From positions 1-64,000 of the forward strand of contig DJWO01000010.1 in assembly GCA_002441005.1 (NCBI GenBank): 64,000 nt of DNA, given 5' to 3'. Below are positions 34,431 through 42,779 of this stretch, one piece after another. The DNA is from Candidatus Aminicenantes bacterium UBA6228. GTDB lineage: Bacteria > Acidobacteriota > Aminicenantia > Aminicenantales > Saccharicenantaceae. The number at the start of each line of letters is the position of its first letter. Within the stretch, counting starts at the first letter, position 1. A program made the translations under genes and the position numbers. The notes under the pieces are model-generated. The model had not been told where the DNA came from. It worked only from the letters and a program-made list of their open reading frames with translations, and made no database searches.

Positions 34431-35942
34431 ATGAATGAACCTGGACAATCAGAAAACCAAGATTATTTCGTTACTAATCTGTCTGACATTGAGCTGAAGC
34501 ATCAGGCCATTAAGGGCGGAGCCGTTTCTTTAATTGCTAAGGGACTGGCACTTATAATTCAGTTTATCAGTGTAGTCGTCCTGGCTCGATTATTGTCTCC
34601 AGATGATTTTGGCATATATACAATGGCGACCGTTTTTACTAGTATATTTTTTGTGTTTCAGGACGTTGGCTTAACTGATGCAACTATTCAGGCCCCCTCC
34701 CTAAATCATGAGACACTAAGCACGCTTTTCTGGATTAATTCGGGCATCGGTTTAATAATAGCCATTATTGTTTGTGCCCTCGGGCCTGTCGCTGTTTTAT
34801 TCTTTAAAAAATCAGAGCTTAAATTAATACTCTTAGCTTCATCGACGGCGTTTATTTTTTGGGGACTTTCAGTCCAGCACCTGGCTCTGCTTAAAAGGAA
34901 ATTGCAATTTACTGAGGCATCTATTATTAGCGTCACTTCATACTTTTTAGGAACGCTGGCTTCAATTATTGGCGCCATGATGGGAATGGGGTATTGGTCA
35001 TTAGTCATAAGAGACATAGTTTCTGCTTTATTTGTTTTTATTTTGACCTGGATATTCTGTAAATGGCGTCCAGGTCTTCCTCGCCAATCATCTGAAGTAA
35101 ATAAATTAGTCAAGTTCGGGCTCAATTCTGTAGGCTTCTATATCGTCAATTATTTTTCTAATTATATGGATAAAGCAATAATCGGGAAGAAATTTGGCAG
35201 TGAACCACTTGGATTCTATAGCCGGGCCTACTACATCGCCGTCACCCCCTCTTCTTTCATGAGTCAATCTCTTTTCCATGTAGCCGTGAGCACCCTTAGC
35301 AAGCTTCGTGAAGACAAAAAAAAATTTCAAGCCTATTATCATAATGCTCTTTCTTTGATTTCTTTTGTCGGCATGCCGTTCAGCGCATTTATTATCATCT
35401 TAAATAAAGAACTTGTTTATATTTTACTCGGTAAAAAATGGGCACCTACTGCCGGACTTTTTGCCATATTAGGCATTTCGGCGGGGCTATACATAATTTA
35501 TCAAACCAATGGGTGGCTTCACGTCTCACTCGGACGGTCAGATCGCTGGTTTAAGTGGGGCATACTAAGCGCAGTAGTTCTAGTCTCAGGGTTTCTTATC
35601 GGTATGCTCATCAGTATCAAAGCTATAGCCTGGGCCTATACAATATCAATAGTTATTTTAACTATACCTTCTATCCTTTATGCGGGAAAACCAATTTCAA
35701 TTCCTTTCTCCCTTTTGGCCAAAGCCATATCAAAGAATACTTTGGCTGCTATAATTAGTGGCCTGGTTTTCTGGCAAATCAAATATCATTTTTTAGATAC
35801 AATTAGTTTAATACCCAGGGTAATAATTTCATTTGCTATATTTGCGATAATTTATCTGTTGATCCTGGCTTTGTTCCACCGAGGAATAAAGCCAATTTAT
35901 GAATATTTTCTGCAAATAAAATCTGGACTATTGGGCAAGTAA
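34431..35942 (+). CDS. Lipopolysaccharide/EPS flippase (MOP/Wzx-like)
   Basis: A 503-aa polytopic protein of the polysaccharide transport branch of the MOP superfamily (RfbX/WzxC type). It opens with LKHQAIKGGAVSLIAKGLALIIQFISVVVLARLLSPDDFG, split here only by position, and has about 14 transmembrane helices. It moves the lipid-linked repeat unit from the cytosolic to the periplasmic face. The position after the polymerase and GT2 genes completes a Wzx/Wzy set. Confidence 0.88.
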   Translation: MNEPGQSENQDYFVTNLSDIELKHQAIKGGAVSLIAKGLALIIQFISVVVLARLLSPDDFGIYTMATVFTSIFFVFQDVGLTDATIQAPSLNHETLSTLFWINSGIGLIIAIIVCALGPVAVLFFKKSELKLILLASSTAFIFWGLSVQHLALLKRKLQFTEASIISVTSYFLGTLASIIGAMMGMGYWSLVIRDIVSALFVFILTWIFCKWRPGLPRQSSEVNKLVKFGLNSVGFYIVNYFSNYMDKAIIGKKFGSEPLGFYSRAYYIAVTPSSFMSQSLFHVAVSTLSKLREDKKKFQAYYHNALSLISFVGMPFSAFIIILNKELVYILLGKKWAPTAGLFAILGISAGLYIIYQTNGWLHVSLGRSDRWFKWGILSAVVLVSGFLIGMLISIKAIAWAYTISIVILTIPSILYAGKPISIPFSLLAKAISKNTLAAIISGLVFWQIKYHFLDTISLIPRVIISFAIFAIIYLLILALFHRGIKPIYEYFLQIKSGLLGK

Positions 35943-36299
35943 AACCAAGATGGGCCATGATTTACATCTGTCTTTATCTTTGATAATTTTTGTCAATAAA
36001 CTACCGAATTTTGGCACACCCAAAAATATTTTCCAAATAGTCCCAAAGTGGCTTGACATTTATATTTGAGCTGATATATATACAAACTGCAGGGAGTGAT
36101 TAAAAGGGAAGTGGGCTTAAAACTAATTAAGCGCGGGGTGTGGAGCCATGTCTCCAGAGGATGGTCATTAAAACATGATCAAAGGTTTCAAACTGAAAGG
36201 TCTTGCTATTTCGAAGGCCGACCAGTCTGGACGATTTTTTATTCTTAAAAAAGTTTTTATAAACAAGCCTTATTTTAAAAAACCAAAAGAAGAGGAAAG
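35943..36299. other. Intergenic leader upstream of the 36.3-45 kb operon
   Basis: This 357-bp gap holds a strong promoter (separate entry) and then a leader of about 215 bases. In the leader are a short hairpin, TGGAG-CCATGT-CTCCA (around 36141-36156), and a 50-codon frame from GTG 36096 to TAA 36246-36248 with a basic, non-repetitive product. No JUMPstart/ops sequence is visible. A leader-peptide or RNA-based control role is possible but unproven. Confidence 0.35.
36053..36080 (+). promoter_or_regulatory. Sigma-70 promoter of the aminotransferase-to-Wzc operon
   Basis: Perfect -35 TTGACA (36053-36058), 16-bp spacer and -10 TATATA (36075-36080). The next gene starts at 36300 and the following seven genes are closely spaced on the same strand, so this may drive the whole run. 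Confidence 0.65.
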
Positions 36300-37409
36300 A
36301 TGAGCATTCCATTTGTTGATCTCAAGAGCCAGTATCAATCTCTCAAACCTGAAATTGATGCTGCCATTCAATCAGTCCTGAATGACACTGCCTTTGTCGG
36401 CGGCAAATATGTTGAGGCTTTCGAAAAAGCTTTTGCCAGCCAGTATGGCGTCAAGTACTGCGTAAGCTGTGCTAATGGCACCGACGCTATCTACATCAGC
36501 CTTAAGGCAGCCGGTATCGAGTCTGGTGATGAAGTTATTACCGCTGCCAACACTTTCATTGCCACTTCAGAAGCGATCACTCAGTCCGGGGCCAGACCTG
36601 TCTTTGTTGATAATGACGAATATTTTCATCTTGATCCAGGCAAGCTCGAAGAAAAGATCACCGCCAAAACCAAAGCCGTCATCCCTGTCCATCTTTATGG
36701 CCAGTCAGCAGCCATAGACCGGATAAAAGTCATTTGTGACCGTCACGATCTATTGATGATTGAAGATTGCGCTCAGTCCCACTTTGCCACCTATGACGGC
36801 CGCAAAACCGGCACCTTCGGGCTGGCCGGCACCTTTAGCTTTTACCCCGGGAAAAACCTGGGTGCCTATGGCGATGGCGGTGCCATTATCACCAACGACT
36901 CTGACTTTGCCCGCCGGGCCCGCCTTTTTGCCAACCATGGCTCTGAGAAAAAATATATCCATGAAATAGAAGGGATAAACAGCCGCCTGGACGGCCTGCA
37001 GGCAGCTATTCTCAGTGTCAAACTTAAATACATCGAAGGCTGGAACCAGGCCCGCTATCAGCATGCGCTCAAGTTCAACGAGCTCCTCCAGGATATCCCG
37101 GAGGTTAAAGGCCCGAAGCTAAGGCCCGGCTCATCCCACATTTTTCATATCTATTGTCTCAGAGTGCCGCAGCGCGAAAACCTGATTGATTATCTCAAGG
37201 CTCAGGGTATTGCCACCAATATTCATTATCCCATTGCCCTCCCCTACCTTCCCGCTTATAGCTATCTAAAACACCAGCCTGAAGATTTTCCGGTAGCTTA
37301 TAAATATCAAAATGAGATTCTTTCTTTACCTATGTACCCAGAGCTGACAGATGAGCAAATAATATTTATTTCGGACTCAATACATAAATTTTATTCCCGG
37401 CAGGTTTAG
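36300..37409 (+). CDS. DegT/DnrJ-family sugar aminotransferase (WbpE/WlbC-like)
   Basis: A 369-aa PLP enzyme with all landmarks: PFVDLKSQYQSL at the start, CANGTDAIYISL phosphate loop, MIEDCAQSHFA, and SFYPGKNLGAYGDGG with the catalytic Lys. It is followed by a Gfo/Idh oxidoreductase and a hexapeptide acetyltransferase, the same trio (WbpB-WbpE-WbpD type) that builds UDP-2,3-diacetamido-2,3-dideoxyuronic acids in other bacteria. In that pathway it would aminate C3 of a 3-keto-GlcNAcA nucleotide. A good AGAGGA ribosome site supports the start. Confidence 0.87.
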   Translation: MSIPFVDLKSQYQSLKPEIDAAIQSVLNDTAFVGGKYVEAFEKAFASQYGVKYCVSCANGTDAIYISLKAAGIESGDEVITAANTFIATSEAITQSGARPVFVDNDEYFHLDPGKLEEKITAKTKAVIPVHLYGQSAAIDRIKVICDRHDLLMIEDCAQSHFATYDGRKTGTFGLAGTFSFYPGKNLGAYGDGGAIITNDSDFARRARLFANHGSEKKYIHEIEGINSRLDGLQAAILSVKLKYIEGWNQARYQHALKFNELLQDIPEVKGPKLRPGSSHIFHIYCLRVPQRENLIDYLKAQGIATNIHYPIALPYLPAYSYLKHQPEDFPVAYKYQNEILSLPMYPELTDEQIIFISDSIHKFYSRQV

Positions 37410-37444
37410 CCAAGGACCTGCTCCGGGAAAAAGGGAGCGGAGGC

Positions 37445-38467
37445 ATGATTAATGTCGGCGTTATCGGTTTCGGTTACTGGGGGCCGAATGTAGCCAGAAA
37501 CTTTAATGCCAGCCCGGAGGCCAGGCTCACTGCCATTTGTGACCTGCGTCCTCAACGAAGGCTGGTGGCTACTTCGACCTACCCATTTATTAAGGCTTAT
37601 TCCAGCCCGGAAGAACTTATCAACGATCCGGAAATTGACCTGGTGGCTGTCATCACCCCTGTTTCCAGCCATTATGAACTCGCCCGGAAAGCTCTGCTTA
37701 ACGGCAAACATGTGTTTGTTGAAAAGCCCTTCACCATGAACAGCCAGCAGGCCCAGGACTTGATTGACCTGGCCGCCAGTAAAAACCTTAAAATCATGGT
37801 TGATCACACCTTTCTTTTTACCGGCGCGGTCAAGAAGATGAAAGAGCTAATTGACGCCGGTGAACTGGGGGATCTTCTCTTCTATGATTCGGTCAGGGTC
37901 AATCTGGGACTTTTCCAGCATGACGTCAATGTGGTCTGGGACCTGGCCCCTCATGATTTTTCCGTTATGTGCCATCTGATAAAAGACAGGCCGGTGGCCG
38001 TTTCGGCTCAGGGTGTTTCCCACTACAATGGCGACTTCGAAGATGTGGCCTATATTACTGTTTATTTTGAAAATCCTCATCTCCTCGCTCATTTTCATCT
38101 TAACTGGCTCAGCCCGGTCAAAATCAGACGGACAATAGTCAGCGGAAAACGCAAAATGCTCCTCTGGGACGATGTTTCAGCTGATGAAAAAGTTAAAATT
38201 TACGACCGGGGCGTCGAGCTCAAAATTGAAACCTCAGAAGAACATGTTCACAACCTGCTGATCAATTACCGGATTGGTGATGTCCATGTGCCAAAGTTAG
38301 AGGCAGTTGAAGCTCTGAAAAAAGAAGTTGATTACTTTATTGACTGTTTGAATAAGAATGTTGAGCCTTTTAATAATGGTCAGGCCGGGTTGACGGTGGT
38401 AAAATTACTGGAAGCAGCCAACAAGTCTATTACTCAAAAGGGTCAATTGGTAAAATTAAATGAGTAG
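37445..38467 (+). CDS. Gfo/Idh/MocA oxidoreductase (WbpB/WlbA-like)
   Basis: A 340-aa NAD-dependent oxidoreductase: Rossmann motif VIGFGYWGPNVARN, hallmark VEKPFTMNSQQA, and the WDLAPHDFSVM segment typical of the WlbA/WbpB group. Context suggests oxidation of the 3-hydroxyl of a UDP-GlcNAc uronic acid so that the neighbouring aminotransferase can act. It follows the aminotransferase by 35 bp with a GGAGCGGAGG ribosome site. The dehydrogenase that makes the uronic acid (WbpA-like) is not in the window. Confidence 0.85.
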   Translation: MINVGVIGFGYWGPNVARNFNASPEARLTAICDLRPQRRLVATSTYPFIKAYSSPEELINDPEIDLVAVITPVSSHYELARKALLNGKHVFVEKPFTMNSQQAQDLIDLAASKNLKIMVDHTFLFTGAVKKMKELIDAGELGDLLFYDSVRVNLGLFQHDVNVVWDLAPHDFSVMCHLIKDRPVAVSAQGVSHYNGDFEDVAYITVYFENPHLLAHFHLNWLSPVKIRRTIVSGKRKMLLWDDVSADEKVKIYDRGVELKIETSEEHVHNLLINYRIGDVHVPKLEAVEALKKEVDYFIDCLNKNVEPFNNGQAGLTVVKLLEAANKSITQKGQLVKLNE

Positions 38468-38494
38468 CTGGCTTAAAGCTTAAGGGAGGACAGA

Positions 38495-38986
38495 ATGGAA
38501 TATTGTCGTATTGCCCCTGATGTCAAACTCGGTGAAAATGTAAAAATTTTTGCCTTTGTTAATTTATACGGCTGTTCCATTGGTGACAATACCAAAATAG
38601 GAACTTTCGTTGAAATCCAGAAAGGGGTCGCTGTTGGCCAGAGTTGTAAGATTTCTTCTCACACCTTCATCTGCGAAGGAGTGACAATTGAGGATGAGGT
38701 CTTCATCGGCCATGGCGTGACTTTTATAAATGACCTTTATCCCCGAGCAACAACAGCTGGCGGAGGCCTTCAGACTGAAGATGACTGGAAGGTTATACCA
38801 ACAGTCGTAAAACAGGGTGCCTCCATTGGTTCAGGGGCAACTATTCTGGCCGGGGTGACCATTGGACAGCAGGCCATCGTCGGAGCCGGTTCAGTCGTAA
38901 CCAGAGATGTTCCACCACGAACAGTAGTCGCCGGCAATCCAGCCAGGATATTGCGGACTCTTGACGGAAAAGAAAAAAAAGTGTGA
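38495..38986 (+). CDS. Hexapeptide-repeat N-acetyltransferase (WbpD/WlbB-like)
   Basis: A 163-aa left-handed beta-helix transferase. It starts EYCRIAPDVKLGENVKIF, has the FINDLYPRA motif that marks the sugar-3-N-acetyltransferase group, and ends in GAGSVVTRDVPPRTVVAGNPA. It is preceded by a strong GGGAGGACAG ribosome site and follows the oxidoreductase by 27 bp. It probably acetylates the 3-amino group installed by the operon's aminotransferase, using acetyl-CoA. Confidence 0.85.
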   Translation: MEYCRIAPDVKLGENVKIFAFVNLYGCSIGDNTKIGTFVEIQKGVAVGQSCKISSHTFICEGVTIEDEVFIGHGVTFINDLYPRATTAGGGLQTEDDWKVIPTVVKQGASIGSGATILAGVTIGQQAIVGAGSVVTRDVPPRTVVAGNPARILRTLDGKEKKV

Positions 38987-39024
38987 TACTTTAGAAAGGC
39001 AGCAACCGAGGCAGGAACGGGGCC

Positions 39025-40479
39025 ATGTTAAAGGAACGAGATAGATTTCTTAAAGAAGTTGCTTTCCTTTTTGACCTTCTCTTTTTAACCTTAGCCTACC
39101 TTTTCGCCTATTTTATCAGAGAAGGAATTAGCCTTAACCTGAGCTTGCGCCGGATATTTCCAGAAGCCGAGGTTAGTTCCACTCCCCTCTCGACTTTTCA
39201 ACAGTACGCTCTGGCTTATCTGATTGGCGTGGCTATCTGGCTGGCAGCTATTACCCTGGCCAGAGGCTATAAATTTCTGAGAATTGAGCCTTACCACCGG
39301 ACTGGGCTGAGAATCATCAATTCCTCTATTCTGATGTTTTTTGGCTTCGGGACAACTCTGTTTATCCTGAAAGCGGCTTATATCAGCCGTCTATTTTTCT
39401 TCATCTTCATAATTTCAGGGACGATGGCTCTTCTCATTGACCGGGCTATCCTCACTGTAGCCCTTAAAAAAATGCACCAGCAAGGCTATAACTTCCGTCA
39501 GATTCTGGTTGTCGGAACTGGAAGAAGAGCGGCTGAGTTCATTAAAAAAGTCAGGGAGAACCCCGATTGGGGAATACAGGTGGTTGGTGTCATCAATGAT
39601 GATGAAAGTAGAAAGATTAAAGAGGTAAATGAGGTCGAAGTGATTGGTGGCTTAAAAGACCTTTTAAGTATTTTCCATCAGACCTCCATTGACCAGGTGG
39701 TTTTCATCTTGCCCCGGTCGAGGCTCAGTTTTATAGAAGAAGCTCTTCACGTCTGTGAAATAGAAGGAGTTGAGACTTCTCTGGCTATTGACCTTTATGA
39801 TATGAAACTTGCCAGGTCAGTTATCACCGAATTAGATGGCATCCCACTGCTAAGCTACAATACTATAAGAGTCTCTGAGTGGCAATTATTTATCAAAAGG
39901 ACGGTGGATATAATTATTTCCTCGGTAGCTATTTTTGCCTTGAGCCCGGTCTATTTAGCTGCCGCTCTGGCCATCAAACTGACTTCACCCGGTCCGGTTT
40001 TCTTCAGACAGGAAAGAATGGGGCTTCATGGCCGTCGCTTCAAGCTGGTCAAGTTCCGCACGATGAGAATTGATGCTGAAAAAGAATTATCCAAAGTTGA
40101 TGACTTAGAGCAGATGACCACTCCCGAATTCAAGAATAAAAAACTTCAGTACATGACTCCTGTTGGCCGGATTCTTAGAAAATTCAGTATTGATGAATTT
40201 CCCCAATTTTTTAATGTCCTGGCCGGAGATATGAGCATTGTCGGCCCCCGGCCGACCGTGCCTTCTGAAGTGGACAAATATGAAATCTGGCAGAGGAGAA
40301 GATTTTCAATGAAGCCAGGTATCACCTGCCTGTGGCAGGTCTCCGGGCGGAACGAAATTAATCACAGCGACTGGATGAAACTTGATTTGGAATATATTGA
40401 CCATTTCTCTTTCTGGCTCGATATGAGCATTATCCTAAAAACTATTCCGGCCGTCGTCCTGGGCAAAGGTGCCTATTGA
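39025..40479 (+). CDS. Polyprenyl glycosylphosphotransferase (WbaP/WcaJ-like)
   Basis: Initiating enzyme of EPS assembly, transferring a sugar-1-phosphate to undecaprenyl phosphate. The 484-aa protein has about five N-terminal transmembrane helices, a CoA-binding-like Rossmann region (ILVVGTGRRAAEFI), and a C-terminal bacterial sugar transferase domain from about residue 285: KRTVDIIISSVAIF, SPGPVFFRQERMG, KFRTMRIDAE, DEFPQFFNVLAGDMSIVGPRP and LWQVSGRNE. Length and order match the full-size WbaP type. It sits mid-operon, 39 bp after the acetyltransferase. Confidence 0.9.
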   Translation: MLKERDRFLKEVAFLFDLLFLTLAYLFAYFIREGISLNLSLRRIFPEAEVSSTPLSTFQQYALAYLIGVAIWLAAITLARGYKFLRIEPYHRTGLRIINSSILMFFGFGTTLFILKAAYISRLFFFIFIISGTMALLIDRAILTVALKKMHQQGYNFRQILVVGTGRRAAEFIKKVRENPDWGIQVVGVINDDESRKIKEVNEVEVIGGLKDLLSIFHQTSIDQVVFILPRSRLSFIEEALHVCEIEGVETSLAIDLYDMKLARSVITELDGIPLLSYNTIRVSEWQLFIKRTVDIIISSVAIFALSPVYLAAALAIKLTSPGPVFFRQERMGLHGRRFKLVKFRTMRIDAEKELSKVDDLEQMTTPEFKNKKLQYMTPVGRILRKFSIDEFPQFFNVLAGDMSIVGPRPTVPSEVDKYEIWQRRRFSMKPGITCLWQVSGRNEINHSDWMKLDLEYIDHFSFWLDMSIILKTIPAVVLGKGAY

Positions 40480-40519
40480 AGATTAAACGAGTTAATGTTA
40501 TAAAAGAGCGGGGCAAAAA

Positions 40520-41818
40520 TTGAAAAATCCCGGAACTAAAGTAGGTAGCATCTTATTCATTGCCATTTTTCTCCTGGCAGCTGCTGATAGCTTTGCCCAG
40601 AGCGGCAACTGGCTGGCTAATAATGTTCTGAGCCTTTTTCAGGATGCTCCCTGGAAACTGGGCAGTATCAGGGCTTACCGGCAGTTTACCCTGGGCAATG
40701 CCGGCTATGACTCGGACATCTATTATGGCTATTATGATACTCATTATCCTGACGTTAGTTTTAATGCCGGGCCGGCCTTCCAGTGGTTTGCTCCTCTCAG
40801 CAAACTGATCATTTTTGATTCCTACCAGTCACTCCAAGGGGCTTTTTATTTTAAAAACGACAGGGAAAGAGCCTTTGATTTTGTGACCAGAAACCAGGTC
40901 CATTTTTTATCCAAAAAATTTTATGGCAAAACAGGCATTAACTATTCCAACGTTCGTCAACGCTTCAGCCCGGAGTTGCTCATCCACATCCGCCAGGAAG
41001 AAATCTCCTGGGACGGGCTGTTTCTGTGGCAGTTTTCACGGTCAGGAGCTGTTGCCTGGCAGATTAGAGGAGCCAAACTGAATTACCGGCAATCAGACTA
41101 TCAAGAAATTAACCTAAAACAGGAACTCAACCGGAATGAATATTTTGCCGACGCTTTCCTTTATTTTCAGCCAGGGGCAAGCTTCAGGCTCTACCTGAAT
41201 GGCCAGGTGGGGCTTTACGATTTTCAGTACAGAGAATCTCAATTTAAAAACAGCCGTACCTACGCCGCCTATGGAGGTCTTGAATTTATTCCTGCCTCCG
41301 GGCCAATGAGAAGAGCTTTTCAGGGCAGCCTTAACCTGGGTTATATGTATCTGGATATTAAAAGCCGGGATTTTAAAGATGCGTCGGGTGTGGTCGGGAA
41401 TGGCAATGTTTTGATCAATCTCAGCCACTGGCTGAGCCTTCAGGCTTATTACAGCCGTGATTTCAGTGTTTCGGTCTATTCCAGCCTGTTGCATTACCTT
41501 CAGACAACCTATGGAGGTGGGCTTAGATTCACTCTGAGCAAAAGAGTCACCCTGGGAAACAACTTCGCCCAGGGACTTAGTAAATACCCATTCAGTCAGG
41601 AAGAAGGCCTGACAGGACCTGAATACAGATTTACCACTGTGATGGCCAACCTGGGAATAAGATTGAGCCGGGACTGGAATCTTAATATCTTCGGGACATT
41701 GAACCAGAGGAAAAGCCTTCCTGAAGAGCGGAAATTAAAACGTTATTTTATCGGTTTTAATCTGATTTTTGGCTCAATCCCGGGAGAAAATATTTTGCCT
41801 ATCCCATCGCTGTTATGA
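40520..41818 (+). CDS. Outer-membrane beta-barrel protein of EPS operon
   Basis: A 432-aa exported protein: signal peptide (LFIAIFLLAAADSFA), then a chain of alternating amphipathic strands rich in Tyr, Phe and Trp, ending in a strand-like FIGFNLIFG region, as expected for an outer-membrane barrel. Relatives are placed next to Wza/Wzc genes in exosortase-type EPS loci, although I cannot name the family with certainty. It may assist polymer secretion or surface retention. The start codon is TTG; the ribosome site (GAGCGGGG) is distant and weak. Confidence 0.65.
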   Translation: MKNPGTKVGSILFIAIFLLAAADSFAQSGNWLANNVLSLFQDAPWKLGSIRAYRQFTLGNAGYDSDIYYGYYDTHYPDVSFNAGPAFQWFAPLSKLIIFDSYQSLQGAFYFKNDRERAFDFVTRNQVHFLSKKFYGKTGINYSNVRQRFSPELLIHIRQEEISWDGLFLWQFSRSGAVAWQIRGAKLNYRQSDYQEINLKQELNRNEYFADAFLYFQPGASFRLYLNGQVGLYDFQYRESQFKNSRTYAAYGGLEFIPASGPMRRAFQGSLNLGYMYLDIKSRDFKDASGVVGNGNVLINLSHWLSLQAYYSRDFSVSVYSSLLHYLQTTYGGGLRFTLSKRVTLGNNFAQGLSKYPFSQEEGLTGPEYRFTTVMANLGIRLSRDWNLNIFGTLNQRKSLPEERKLKRYFIGFNLIFGSIPGENILPIPSLL

Positions 41819-41883
41819 TATTTATTAAACAGAAGCTTAATTGATACGATGTAGATGGAAGCTGATTTAGGGAGAATGACAAG

Positions 41884-42750
41884 ATGAAACTAAAAAACTC
41901 TTGCTTGCTGGCTGTCATGTTTGCCTCAGTAATGATAACCGGTCTGGTTTTTTGCCCGTTGGCTTTAGCCCAGCAGGCAAGCGAAACCCAGCCGGCCAGC
42001 CAGGTTATAGAATACAGGATTGGCGCCAAAGATCTTTTAGAAATTAAAGTCTATGAGCTGCCTGAACTGAATCAGACTGTCCGGGTGGCTGAAGACGGAA
42101 CGGTCAGCCTGGCGGTCATTGGAAAAGTAGAGGTTTCAGGGCTGACTGCTCAGGAACTTGAGAAAAAACTGGCTGCCATTCTGGATGAAAAATATACCAA
42201 AAATGCTCACGTGACGGTGATTATCAGGGAGCATCAGAAAATAGCCGTGATTGGCGCTGTCGGGCGTCCAGGTGTGTATGAGATGGCCGGGCAAACCAGC
42301 TTGCTCCAGATTCTGTCTGAAGCTGGCGGTCTGACTACTCAGGCTGGAAAAGAAATTCATATTCTCAGACAGAACGATGCCGGGCAAAAAGAGCGAATAG
42401 TCCTCAATGTTGATGAATTGATGAAAAAAAGCAATGATGCCAACCTGATGCTTCAGCCGAAGGACGAGATCATAGTCCCCTTTGACCAGCAGCTAACTGT
42501 CTTTGTCTATGGAGAAGTAAAAAACCCGGGAGCTATCCAGTTCATGGAATCTAAAAAGATAACTTTGCTTCAGGCTGTTGCCCAAGCGGGTGGTTTAACC
42601 GAATGGGCGAATGCCGTCCAGGTTCAGGTCAAACGGAAAGACCCCAAGACGGGCAAAGACCTTAACTACTGGTATAATCTGAAAAAAATTGTAAACGGCA
42701 GTAAGCCCGATATTTATTTGCAGGATGGAGATGTGGTAGTTGTCCACTGA
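41884..42750 (+). CDS. Polysaccharide export protein (Wza-like, SLBB domains)
   Basis: A 288-aa protein with a signal peptide (LAVMFASVMITGLVFCPLALAQ), a polysaccharide export (Poly_export) domain (YRIGAKDLLEIKVYELPELNQTVRV, residues about 40-125) and two SLBB domains (VIGAVGRPGVYEM; VYGEVKNPGAIQF). The Cys in the signal sequence is near its end, but a classical lipobox is not obvious. It forms the periplasm-to-surface channel partner for the tyrosine kinase that follows 29 bp downstream. Confidence 0.87.
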   Translation: MKLKNSCLLAVMFASVMITGLVFCPLALAQQASETQPASQVIEYRIGAKDLLEIKVYELPELNQTVRVAEDGTVSLAVIGKVEVSGLTAQELEKKLAAILDEKYTKNAHVTVIIREHQKIAVIGAVGRPGVYEMAGQTSLLQILSEAGGLTTQAGKEIHILRQNDAGQKERIVLNVDELMKKSNDANLMLQPKDEIIVPFDQQLTVFVYGEVKNPGAIQFMESKKITLLQAVAQAGGLTEWANAVQVQVKRKDPKTGKDLNYWYNLKKIVNGSKPDIYLQDGDVVVVH

Positions 42751-42779
42751 GGAAATCTAATTGAACGGTAACAGGTAAG

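Noticed and set aside
36011..36027. TGGCAC in the leader before the aminotransferase
   Set aside because: No -12 element; a better sigma-70 promoter lies at 36053-36080.
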